The notes below the pieces were generated by a model, which saw only the letters and a program-made list of their open reading frames with translations, did no database searches and had not been told where the DNA came from. The translations under genes were made by a program, and so were the position numbers. A stretch of DNA of 5,083 nucleotides from Nocardioides sp. (GTDB lineage: Bacteria; Actinomycetota; Actinomycetes; Propionibacteriales; Nocardioidaceae): contig JAHEXO010000218.1 of assembly GCA_023252065.1 (NCBI GenBank), positions 1-5,083 of the forward strand, written 5' to 3'. Positions 1 to 4,858 of this stretch are shown here, piece by piece. Numbering within the stretch: position 1 is the first letter of the stretch; each line of letters begins with the position of its first letter.

Positions 1-272
1 ACCGCCCGACGAAGCAGGGCTCCGGTGGTGGTGGGCGCAACCGCCGTCGTCGCGGCCAGCAGTCGAGTCAGCAGTCGGGCCAGAAGTCTGGCCAGAAGTC
101 GGGCCAGAGGTCTGGCCAGAAGTCCGGGCAGCAGTCGGGTCGACAGTCTGGCCAGAAGTCCGGCCAGCCGGCCGGGCAGAAGCCGTCCGGGAGCCGGCGC
201 CGCGGTTCCTCGACCCGGACGTCGTCCGGCGGCAGCCACAGCGCTGCGGCCTTCAGCTCCGGCCGCCGCTGA
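1..272 (+). CDS. C-terminal tail of a probable DEAD-box RNA helicase (5' end outside window)
   Basis: This is an open frame from the left edge (first full codon at 3) to a TGA at 270-272, giving the last 89 residues of a longer protein. No catalytic domain is in the window. What is seen is a low-complexity tail: a Gly run, then NRRRRG (residues 13-18), then ten tetrapeptides of the SGQK type (residues 21-60), an SRRRG patch, and a Ser/Gly-rich end closing in AAFSSGRR. Arg/Gly-rich disordered tails with a short FSSGRR-like end are typical, from family knowledge, of actinobacterial RhlE-like DEAD-box helicases, where they bind RNA and assist ribosome assembly or RNA decay. The codons are strongly GC-ending, as in the real genes nearby. 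The helicase identity is an inference from the tail alone; another RNA-binding protein with a basic disordered tail is possible. Confidence 0.6.
   Translation, partial: RPTKQGSGGGGRNRRRRGQQSSQQSGQKSGQKSGQRSGQKSGQQSGRQSGQKSGQPAGQKPSGSRRRGSSTRTSSGGSHSAAAFSSGRR
63..182 (+). repeat. Ten 12-bp units encoding SGQK-type tetrapeptides
   Basis: Ten consecutive in-frame 12-bp units lie inside the helicase-like tail. The consensus is TCxGGCCAGAAG, and the units encode SSQQ, SGQK, SGQK, SGQR, SGQK, SGQQ, SGRQ, SGQK, SGQP and AGQK. The array is a coding minisatellite in a disordered region. Differences at synonymous sites (TCT, TCG, TCC for Ser) show it is not freshly duplicated, but its copy number could vary between strains by slippage. 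Confidence 0.9.
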
Positions 273-285
273 CGGGCCGCGGCTA

Positions 286-301
286 CACCCCTGAGGGGGT
301 G
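286..301 (+). terminator. Short hairpin after the helicase-like gene, possible terminator
   Basis: A perfect 6-bp stem, CACCCC with GGGGTG, closes a TGAG tetraloop 14 bases after the stop at 272. There is no T-tract after it, so it would be a weak or U-less terminator of the kind common in high-GC actinobacteria. It is placed correctly to end the helicase-like transcript. It could also be a chance GC hairpin. Confidence 0.35.
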
Positions 302-415
302 CCGGGGACAGGCTGAACGGCGATACAGTCGCAGGCAGCGTCCCTCTGACCGTGTGACAGCCTCTCGTGGTCGACGCCGACGGCGTCTCCTCGATGTCGC
401 CACCACACACCGGTC

Positions 416-420
416 GGAGG
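416..420 (+). promoter_or_regulatory. Ribosome binding site setting the GTG start at 426
   Basis: GGAGG lies five bases before GTG 426. The same frame stays open back to a GTG at 354, but the extra 24 residues are Arg/Thr-rich, unlike a receiver domain, and that GTG has no good Shine-Dalgarno sequence. The site therefore favours the shorter protein. Confidence 0.75.
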
Positions 421-425
421 ACCTC

Positions 426-830
426 GTGCCCACTTCAGCTGTTCGCACCCCGGTGCGCATCGCCTTCACGCCTGACGACCCTCGGTCGCGGCATCACCTC
501 GAGTCAGTGCTGGGCGGCTTCAAGGGCCGCGTCGAGGTGCTGCGCACGCGAGGCGGCGACGCAGCCGACCTCGTGCTCTTCGACCCCTGCGCCGAGGGTG
601 CCGCGCTCGACCTCACCCGGTTCCCCGAGGTCTGTGGCGACGCTCCGCTGGTCGTCTACACGCCGGTGCCGACGGTCGACACGCTCGCCTTCGCGATGGC
701 CGGCAGCATCATGGACGGCCGGCTCCGGGGCTGGCTGTCCCACGACCTTCCGCCGTGCGCCCTGGTCGACGCGATCGAGCGCATCCATCGAGGCGACGTC
801 GTCGTCGAGGGCGAGCCGGCCGGCGCCTGA
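426..830 (+). CDS. Stand-alone degenerate response-regulator receiver-like protein
   Basis: The product has 134 residues and no clear signal peptide or membrane segment, so it is likely cytosolic. It reads like a NarL/LuxR-type receiver domain: a first strand VRIAFTPDDP (10-19), the phospho-acceptor strand LVLFDP with Asp53, the switch strand PLVVYT with Thr79, and a C-terminal GWLSHDLPPCALVDAIERIHRGD (102-124) matching the family's G-(F/Y)-L-x-K-D-x-x-P-x-x-L-x-x-A-I-x-x-(V/I)-x-x-G end. The conserved Lys is replaced by His106, and the usual acidic pair is shifted to Pro-Asp-Asp, so normal phosphorylation chemistry may be impaired. No helix-turn-helix follows, although LuxR-type regulators usually carry one. 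It may work by binding a partner, or it may be a non-phosphorylated pseudo-receiver. The gene converges with the SNF2 gene, leaving 9 bp between stops. The fold assignment is by eye; the gene itself is well supported by its RBS and codon use. Confidence 0.72.
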   Translation: MPTSAVRTPVRIAFTPDDPRSRHHLESVLGGFKGRVEVLRTRGGDAADLVLFDPCAEGAALDLTRFPEVCGDAPLVVYTPVPTVDTLAFAMAGSIMDGRLRGWLSHDLPPCALVDAIERIHRGDVVVEGEPAGA

Positions 831-832
831 GC

Positions 833-853
833 CGTCGGGTCAGTCCTCCGACG
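833..853. terminator. Hairpin spanning the two convergent stops
   Basis: CGTCGG (833-838) pairs with CCGACG (848-853) around a 9-base loop. It spans the gap between the receiver stop (830) and the SNF2 stop (840-842). It is symmetric and could work on both strands as a weak terminator, but it has no T-tract and its right arm lies in the SNF2 coding end. Low certainty. Confidence 0.25.
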
Positions 854-3008
854 CGGTCGCGACCAGCGCCTCGGTGAGGATCGCGGCCAGGGTCTCGACC
901 TGGACGTCGACCGTCCCCGACGCGTCGACCTCGCCGGCCCCGTCGAGCGCCCGTGCGGCCAGGCCGGCCTTGGCGTCGATGAGCTCGGCGATCTTGGCGT
1001 CGATGGTCTGCGCGGCGATGATCCGCCACGCGGTCACCGGCTCGGTCTGGCCGATCCGGTGCACCCGGTCGATCGCCTGGGTCTGCTCGGCGTTGGTCCA
1101 CGAGAGCTCGGCCAACACGACGTTGGAGGAGACCTGGAGGTTGATGCCGACGCCGGCCGCGGTGAGCGAGCAGACGATGACGTGGACCTCGGGGTCGTGG
1201 ACGAAGGAGTCGATCGCCTTGTCGCGCGCGGCCCTCGTCTGGTCGCCGCGGATCGAGGTGGACCCGACGCCTCGGCGGGCGAAGAGCTCCTCGGCGGTGT
1301 CCATCACGTCGAGGTGCTTGGCGAAGAACACGACCTTGCCGGCACTCCGGGCCAGCTGGACGGCGTAGTCGGCAGCCAGCTCGGCCTTCGCCTGCCCGAT
1401 CTTGCGGACCATGGTGAAGACGTTGTCCCCGCTGGTGTTGGACTCCGAGCCCTCGGCCACCTCGCGCTCGGCCACGCGGCGTACGAGCTCGTGGTCGATG
1501 CCGTCGGCGTCGAGCACGGACGCACCGGCGCGACGGTGCTCGAGCGCGGCCTGATAGCGAGACACCAGCCGCTGGGCGAGCTGACGCTCCGCGTCGCGGA
1601 TGGAGCGACCCATCGCGCCCTCGAGCTCGACCGGCAGGTCGGCGATCCGGCGGGCCGGGATGTCGGCGGCCACGTCGACCTTGCGGCGCCGGACGATGCC
1701 CATGTCGACGACCGCCTGGCGCGCGGCCGGGTAGAACGCGTGGTCGGCGGGGTTGAAGCCGGTCTCCTCGAGGGCGGCCATCAGCACGTTGCCGGGCTTC
1801 TTCTCCTCGATCCAGCCGAGCATCTGCCAGATCGCGCGGAAGTCGTCGATGTCGTTGATCAGAGGGGTGCCGGTCAGCGCCATCATCAGCGGCCTCGCGA
1901 CGCGTTGCCGGATCCGGTCGGAGACCTCGAGGACGTTCTGCGAGCGCTGCGACTTCTTGTTCTTGATGTAGTGCGCCTCGTCGACGACCAGACCGCGGAA
2001 GCCGTGCTCGCCCATCCACCCGACGTGCCGGTCGAGCACCTCGTAGTTGACCACCACGATGTCGGCGAACCCGTCGACGTCGAGACCGTCACCGTGGACG
2101 ACGGTGACCGAGCGCTGCGGCGTCCACATCGCGGCCTCGCGCGCCCAGTTCGTCTTCACGACGTTGGGCACGATGCACAGCAGCGGATAGGCGCCGGCGA
2201 CCTGTGCGGCGAGCAGCGCCTGCGCGGTCTTGCCGAGCCCGGGCTCGTCGGCGAGGAGGTAGGTGCGGTGCCCCTCGGCGGCCGAGGCCAGGAGCTTCGC
2301 CTGGTGGGACATCAGGTCGACCCCGGGTGGCAGCAGCATCGGCCGAGGCTCGGGCAGCTCCATGCTCGCCGGGGCGCCGGCGGCAGCCTGCTCGAAGGAG
2401 TTGAGCAGTGGCTCGATCAGCTCCCACCCGGCCAGCCGGCCGTGCACGCGGGGTGCGGCCTGGCTGAAATCGGGCACCAGGAACGGGTTGGCCAGCTGGG
2501 CCTGGACGACCGACTGGGGCAGGGCGGTGCGCTCGCGCGTGTTTCCGGAGAACGGCGTGGCCGACGGCTCGGGCTCGGGCTCCGGCTCGAGCCCCGCCTG
2601 GATCTGCATCTCCCGCTCGAGACGACGAGTGGCGTCGGAGACCTCGGCGTCCTCCTGGAGGAGGGCGAACAGCGACGGCTCACGCGTCGCGATCTGGGCC
2701 AGGATCGTGGCCAGGCCCTCGAGTCGCTTCAGCTGGGTGTCGCGCTGGACCGGGGTGAGTGACTCGTCGGCGCGCACGTGGGCCCGCTCGGCCCGCGCCA
2801 GCAGCGCGGAGGCCTGGAACCGCGCCCGCTGACCCGAGGTCAGCTGCCGGCCCGCGACCGCGCGCTCGACCTCGCGCACGGCCATCGCCAGCACCGGGAT
2901 GATGCCCTCGTTGTCCCGACCGCGGGCACGCCCGTTCTCGCGCCCCTGGGTGCGGGGTCGCTGACCCGACCGGGTGTCCCCGGACCGGCGTCGACGCTGT
3001 GTGGCCAA
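840..3008 (-). CDS. SNF2-family DNA-dependent ATPase/helicase (SMARCAL1/HARP-like layout)
   Basis: The product has 722 residues when started at TTG 3008. All superfamily 2 motifs are intact: Walker A DEPGLGKT (254-261), motif Ia around LLCIVPN, DEAH (343-346), TGTP (379-382), then in the helicase C lobe VVFFAKHLD, SLTAAGVGINLQ (614-625) and QAIDRVHRIGQ (644-654). The DRVHRIGQ signature is diagnostic of SNF2 proteins, which translocate on double-stranded DNA using ATP to remodel protein-DNA complexes or forks. Residues 1-35 are basic and disordered. Residues 40-135 are helical and charged, followed by an EPEPEPEP linker (141-148); I recognise no known domain before about residue 230. No SWIM zinc finger is seen. 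The frame remains open upstream to 3191, but those residues look non-coding. An in-frame ATG at 2885 lacks an RBS and would remove the basic tail. It is probably a single-gene transcript and probably acts in genome maintenance. Confidence 0.93.
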   Translation of the reverse strand: MATQRRRRSGDTRSGQRPRTQGRENGRARGRDNEGIIPVLAMAVREVERAVAGRQLTSGQRARFQASALLARAERAHVRADESLTPVQRDTQLKRLEGLATILAQIATREPSLFALLQEDAEVSDATRRLEREMQIQAGLEPEPEPEPSATPFSGNTRERTALPQSVVQAQLANPFLVPDFSQAAPRVHGRLAGWELIEPLLNSFEQAAAGAPASMELPEPRPMLLPPGVDLMSHQAKLLASAAEGHRTYLLADEPGLGKTAQALLAAQVAGAYPLLCIVPNVVKTNWAREAAMWTPQRSVTVVHGDGLDVDGFADIVVVNYEVLDRHVGWMGEHGFRGLVVDEAHYIKNKKSQRSQNVLEVSDRIRQRVARPLMMALTGTPLINDIDDFRAIWQMLGWIEEKKPGNVLMAALEETGFNPADHAFYPAARQAVVDMGIVRRRKVDVAADIPARRIADLPVELEGAMGRSIRDAERQLAQRLVSRYQAALEHRRAGASVLDADGIDHELVRRVAEREVAEGSESNTSGDNVFTMVRKIGQAKAELAADYAVQLARSAGKVVFFAKHLDVMDTAEELFARRGVGSTSIRGDQTRAARDKAIDSFVHDPEVHVIVCSLTAAGVGINLQVSSNVVLAELSWTNAEQTQAIDRVHRIGQTEPVTAWRIIAAQTIDAKIAELIDAKAGLAARALDGAGEVDASGTVDVQVETLAAILTEALVATASED

Positions 3009-3012
3009 CCAG

Positions 3013-3022
3013 CCCTCTTCCT
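3013..3022 (-). promoter_or_regulatory. Ribosome binding site for the TTG start of the SNF2 gene
   Basis: On the minus strand AGGAAGAGGG ends four bases before TTG 3008-3006. It is the best purine-rich tract upstream of the helicase domains in this frame and supports the unusual TTG start, after which the protein begins MATQRRRRSG. No convincing -35/-10 pair was found in the 255 bases between this gene and the usp remnant. Confidence 0.6.
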
Positions 3023-3156
3023 GATGCGTACTCCGACGCGGAGGGTGAGTGGCCCGCCGCGGCGATCTGGCGTAGTAGAACCGGCCCAGACCTCGCAGCC
3101 GACTCCGAGCCCTCCGGTGTCGATTGCCTCGGCTGTGTCGCGCCAGACGGCGCTGA

Positions 3157-3171
3157 CACCCGGCGCGGGTG
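3157..3171. promoter_or_regulatory. 15-bp palindrome CACCCG-GCG-CGGGTG, copy 1
   Basis: A perfect interrupted palindrome with 6-bp arms and a 3-base centre lies in non-coding DNA about 150 bases upstream of the SNF2 start and downstream of the usp remnant. The same arms and spacing recur at 3565-3579. It could be a repressor or activator operator for SNF2, or a small hairpin ending the usp transcript. Symmetry and repetition favour a protein-binding site, but this is inference. Confidence 0.4.
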
Positions 3172-3263
3172 AGGCCCGGATCAGCCGTCACCCGCCGGTG
3201 CCGATGCGACCAGTGTAGATCCTCGGCGCCCAGATCGTGCGTTCGGTGCGAGATCCGGCTCGG

Positions 3264-3471
3264 CTACGACTCGTCGGAGGGCATCGGCGGAGGCCGGTCG
3301 CCGTGCACGATCAGGACCGGGCAGGACGCGTGCTCGGCGACGGTGGCCCTCACCACGTTGATAGGGGCACCGAGGAGCTCGTCCAGGTGAGCGGCCCAGC
3401 GCAGTGCCTGCCGGCTCGGGCGACCCGTCGACACCCACCACGATCGGGTCCTTGGCTGACGGGGTGCTCAT
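3264..3471 (-). pseudogene. Universal stress protein (UspA family) remnant, frameshifted and internally deleted
   Basis: From ATG 3471, with a good GGTGGAG ribosome binding site five bases upstream, the frame reads MSTPSAKDPIVVGVDGSPE. This is the start of a UspA domain, whose first strand and VDGS loop hold the nucleotide. After Glu19 (3415) the family sequence continues in another frame from 3413: RQALRWAAHLDELLGAPINV, then VRATVAEHASCPVLIVHGD, ending at TAG 3264. The lesion is thus one extra base, or two lost, near 3414. The second part also joins the beginning of a Usp domain directly to its end: about 68 residues remain out of a usual 140-150, and the ATP-binding G-2x-G-9x-G(S/T) motif is missing. 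Without the shift, translation runs on in a nonsense Arg-rich frame to 3181. The remnant is very unlikely to be functional. A sequencing error could explain the shift but not the internal loss. Confidence 0.85.
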
Positions 3472-3526
3472 GACGACTCCACCTCTCGCGTCTCCCCCAG
3501 GCTCCCGCGCCGCATCGGTGGCCCGT

Positions 3527-3542
3527 GGAGACGAAGGTCCCC
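3527..3542. promoter_or_regulatory. Imperfect palindrome resembling a DosR/DevR box
   Basis: On the plus strand the site reads GGAGAC-GAAG-GTCCCC, and on the minus strand GGGGAC-CTTC-GTCTCC. The arms match in 5 of 6 pairs. The mycobacterial DosR box has the core GGGAC-TWWA-GTCCC, and this site matches both half-sites with one substitution at the same spacing. It lies 56 bases upstream of the usp remnant start and about 120 upstream of DUF1269. Universal stress genes are classic DosR targets, so the position makes sense. The central four bases fit poorly and GGGGAC is common in such GC-rich DNA, so the site is only a candidate. Confidence 0.3.
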
Positions 3543-3564
3543 GCGGCGGTGGACGTGAGAAACC

Positions 3565-3579
3565 CACCCGTCCCGGGTG
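3565..3579. promoter_or_regulatory. 15-bp palindrome CACCCG-TCC-CGGGTG, copy 2
   Basis: This has the same 6-bp arms and 3-base spacing as the palindrome at 3157-3171, here in the divergent intergenic region, 85 bases upstream of the DUF1269 start and 93 upstream of the usp remnant start. It could serve either gene as an operator. No clear -35/-10 pair was found around it. Confidence 0.4.
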
Positions 3580-3664
3580 ATGCCCCGGACCCGGCGACGG
3601 GCTGAGACTCGAGGCCGGACGAAGCACCGTCCGCACTCGCGTACACCCAGATCGGAGAGCAGTC

Positions 3665-4237
3665 ATGTCAGAGCAGGACCAGCCCGTCGACACCGCTTCG
3701 GAGACCGAGGTCACCGCAGCCGCCGTGTCCGACGGCGCCTACACGCTGATCGTCGCGGACTTCAGCGACACCGACACCGCGTGGGAGGCCTACGAGGCCC
3801 TCAAGGCGGTCGAGAACGGTCGCACCGTCGAGATCGAGGGCGTGATCGTGGTCAAGCGGTCTCCCGAGGGCGAGCTCGAGGTCCAGAAGGCCACGGACCA
3901 CAGCACCAAGTCCGGCCTCAAGTGGGGCATCGTCGGCGGCATCGCGCTCGGCGTGATCTTCCCGCCGTCCATCCTCGGCAGTGCCGCCGTCCTCGGCGCC
4001 GGCGGGGCCGCAGTGGGCAAGCTGCGTCAGCGCCACCACCAGAGCGAGCTGGCCGAGTCCCTCCAGGACGCGATCGAGCCGGGTCACTCGGGCCTGCTGG
4101 CGCTCGTCTCCGACCCGGGCGCGGTCAAGATCCGCCAGGCGCTCGAGCGGGCTGACCACATCGTCGAGTCCGCGATCGACAAGGTCGAGGCCGACGACAT
4201 CAAGGCTGCCGCCAAGGAGGCCCAGGAGGAGTCCTGA
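3665..4237 (+). CDS. DUF1269 family glycine-zipper membrane protein
   Basis: The product has 190 residues. ATG 3665 follows GGAGAG (3654-3659) at five bases, a convincing start. Residues 1-25 are an acidic Thr/Ala-rich leader. Residues 26-75 form an alpha/beta part (YTLIVADFSDTDTAWEAYEAL, then VEIEGVIVVKRSPEGELEV) in which a short ferredoxin-like half is plausible. Residues 86-118 are a Gly-rich hydrophobic stretch with GxxxG-like spacing broken by FPPS, enough for a membrane-inserting hairpin. Residues 120-190 are soluble, helical and charged. The order (strand-helix domain, central glycine zipper, helical tail) fits the DUF1269 family, annotated as predicted membrane proteins of unknown biochemical role and often found near stress genes. 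Here it diverges from a usp remnant and is closed by a strong terminator, so it is probably monocistronic. Confidence 0.88.
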   Translation: MSEQDQPVDTASETEVTAAAVSDGAYTLIVADFSDTDTAWEAYEALKAVENGRTVEIEGVIVVKRSPEGELEVQKATDHSTKSGLKWGIVGGIALGVIFPPSILGSAAVLGAGGAAVGKLRQRHHQSELAESLQDAIEPGHSGLLALVSDPGAVKIRQALERADHIVESAIDKVEADDIKAAAKEAQEES

Positions 4238-4272
4238 GCCGGGCCCGGTGAACGGGTCAGACCACGGTCGCG

Positions 4273-4304
4273 AGGGCCGGTCCGGTGTTCCGGGCCGGCC
4301 CTTT
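4273..4304 (+). terminator. Strong intrinsic terminator after the DUF1269 gene
   Basis: A 13-bp stem (4273-4285 with 4290-4302, all Watson-Crick except one G-U wobble) closes a 4-base TGTT loop and leads into a short CTTTC tract. It begins 36 bases after the stop at 4237 and is the most convincing terminator in the window. It separates DUF1269 from the small-gene pair. Confidence 0.85.
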
Positions 4305-4311
4305 CGCGTGG

Positions 4312-4331
4312 GCAGGGGACGCGCAGGGGAC
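4312..4331 (+). repeat. Two GCAGGGGAC direct repeats 11 bp apart
   Basis: GCAGGGGAC occurs at 4312-4320 and 4323-4331. The 11-bp period places both copies on the same face of the DNA helix, as for tandem regulator half-sites. The second copy runs into the palindrome GACCCGGGTC (4329-4338). The array lies about 100-115 bases upstream of the first small gene. A role as activator site is inference. Confidence 0.35.
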
Positions 4332-4338
4332 CCGGGTC

Positions 4339-4364
4339 GAGATAAGGCAATTGCCAGATGTCTC
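4339..4364. promoter_or_regulatory. AT-centred palindrome, probable promoter/operator of the small-gene pair
   Basis: The perfect 10-bp palindrome GGCAATTGCC (4346-4355) is flanked by GAGA (4339-4342) and TCTC (4361-4364), an outer inverted repeat slightly off-centre. The patch is the most AT-rich stretch between the terminator and the gene at 4429. TTGCCA (4351-4356) is an acceptable -35, with TTAGCA (4374-4379) 17 bases on as a poor -10. If used, a repressor on the palindrome would cover the -35. The exact promoter is uncertain. Confidence 0.35.
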
Positions 4365-4428
4365 AGCGACGGCTTAGCACGAGGTTCGGAGGTGCCCGAG
4401 AACCACCGGAACTCCTGAGGAGCCCGCC

Positions 4429-4629
4429 ATGTACCCCTGGATCGCCAGCCCCGCGATGGCCCAGGTCGTCGCCTTCGAGACGATGCGCGCCGAGCACCAG
4501 GCCGCGCGGCGTCCGGCCAAGCCCGCGCGGGCTGCGCAGGACGCCGCCGAGGACGCCGTGTCCGTCACGGACACGTGGACGACCCGTCGCCCACGCTGGG
4601 TCGTCCGCGCCCTGCACCTGGCGCACTGA
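4429..4629 (+). CDS. Small basic protein of unknown function, first of a tandem pair
   Basis: The product has 66 residues. ATG 4429 follows GAGGAG (4417-4422) at six bases. I do not recognise the family. The N-terminal segment MYPWIASPAMAQVVAFETMR is amphipathic and helical in character. The middle (25-52) is Ala/Arg/Pro-rich then acidic and probably disordered. The end is RRPRWVVRALHLAH (53-66), a basic amphipathic stretch with one Trp that could lie on a membrane or nucleic acid. The downstream gene encodes a homologue with the same ending, which strongly supports both being real. The two form an operon with a 12-base gap. There is no signal peptide, no complete transmembrane span and no cysteine. 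Confidence 0.8.
   Translation: MYPWIASPAMAQVVAFETMRAEHQAARRPAKPARAAQDAAEDAVSVTDTWTTRRPRWVVRALHLAH
4557..4575. repeat. Perfect 8+3+8 inverted repeat inside the first small gene
   Basis: CGTGTCCG-TCA-CGGACACG lies in the codons for VSVTDTW of the first small protein, in the part not conserved in its paralogue. It can form a stable hairpin in mRNA or be a dimer-binding site. Such a repeat is not rare by chance at this GC content. Confidence 0.4.
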
Positions 4630-4641
4630 GAGGTCCCGGCC

Positions 4642-4839
4642 ATGTACCGCTACATCGTGGGCCCCACCTCGTCCAAGCTCATCGCCGCCGAGCTCGCGCG
4701 TGCCGATCGGCACGCGTCCTGGCCGCCGGCCACGCCTGCGCCCGTTGCGCGCGAGGCCGCTCCGCAGGCGAAACCGGCCCCCACCGTGGCGAGACGTCGC
4801 CCTCGGTGGGTCGTCCGCGCCCTCCGTCTGGCCCACTGA
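4642..4839 (+). CDS. Small basic protein of unknown function, second of a tandem pair
   Basis: The product has 65 residues. ATG 4642 follows GAGAGG (4628-4633), which overlaps the stop of the upstream gene, so translation is probably coupled. It aligns without gaps to the first protein over residues 1-22 (identical at M1, Y2, I5, P8, A15, E17, R20, A21, with several conservative changes) and again at the end, RRPRWVVRALRLAH, with 13 of the last 14 residues the same. The middle (27-50) is Pro/Ala-rich and diverged. The pattern is an old tandem duplication with two conserved ends and a free linker. The function is unknown. The gene converges with the DUF1801 gene, 19 bases between stops, with no convincing terminator hairpin there. 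Confidence 0.8.
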   Translation: MYRYIVGPTSSKLIAAELARADRHASWPPATPAPVAREAAPQAKPAPTVARRRPRWVVRALRLAH

Positions 4840-4858
4840 CCGCGGGTCGAGGCGAGGC

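Noticed and set aside
324..329. TACAGT as a -10 element for the receiver gene
   Set aside because: It fits TAnnnT, but no acceptable -35 lies 16-19 bases upstream, so it was not listed as a promoter.
709..2019. Long minus-strand Arg/Gly-rich open frame overlapping the SNF2 gene
   Set aside because: It overlaps the SNF2 gene in another frame, with extreme Arg content and no motifs; a frame shadow.
1059..2762. Long plus-strand open frame opposite the SNF2 gene
   Set aside because: It is the antisense shadow of the SNF2 codons; the composition (V, D, G, L, R runs) is typical of antisense reading in GC-rich DNA and no domain is seen.
3237..3260. GTGCG-TTCG-GTGCG and a nearby GTTC considered as a LexA/SOS box for the SNF2 gene
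   Set aside because: The GTGCG copies are direct rather than inverted, and there is no GAAC-N4-GTTC arrangement.
3169..3390. Plus-strand frame with a Cys-rich zinc-finger-like stretch (CRCDQC, later CVRC)
   Set aside because: It starts at a GTG with no ribosome binding site, runs antisense across the usp remnant, and after the Cys cluster becomes the reverse of Usp codons. Probably chance.
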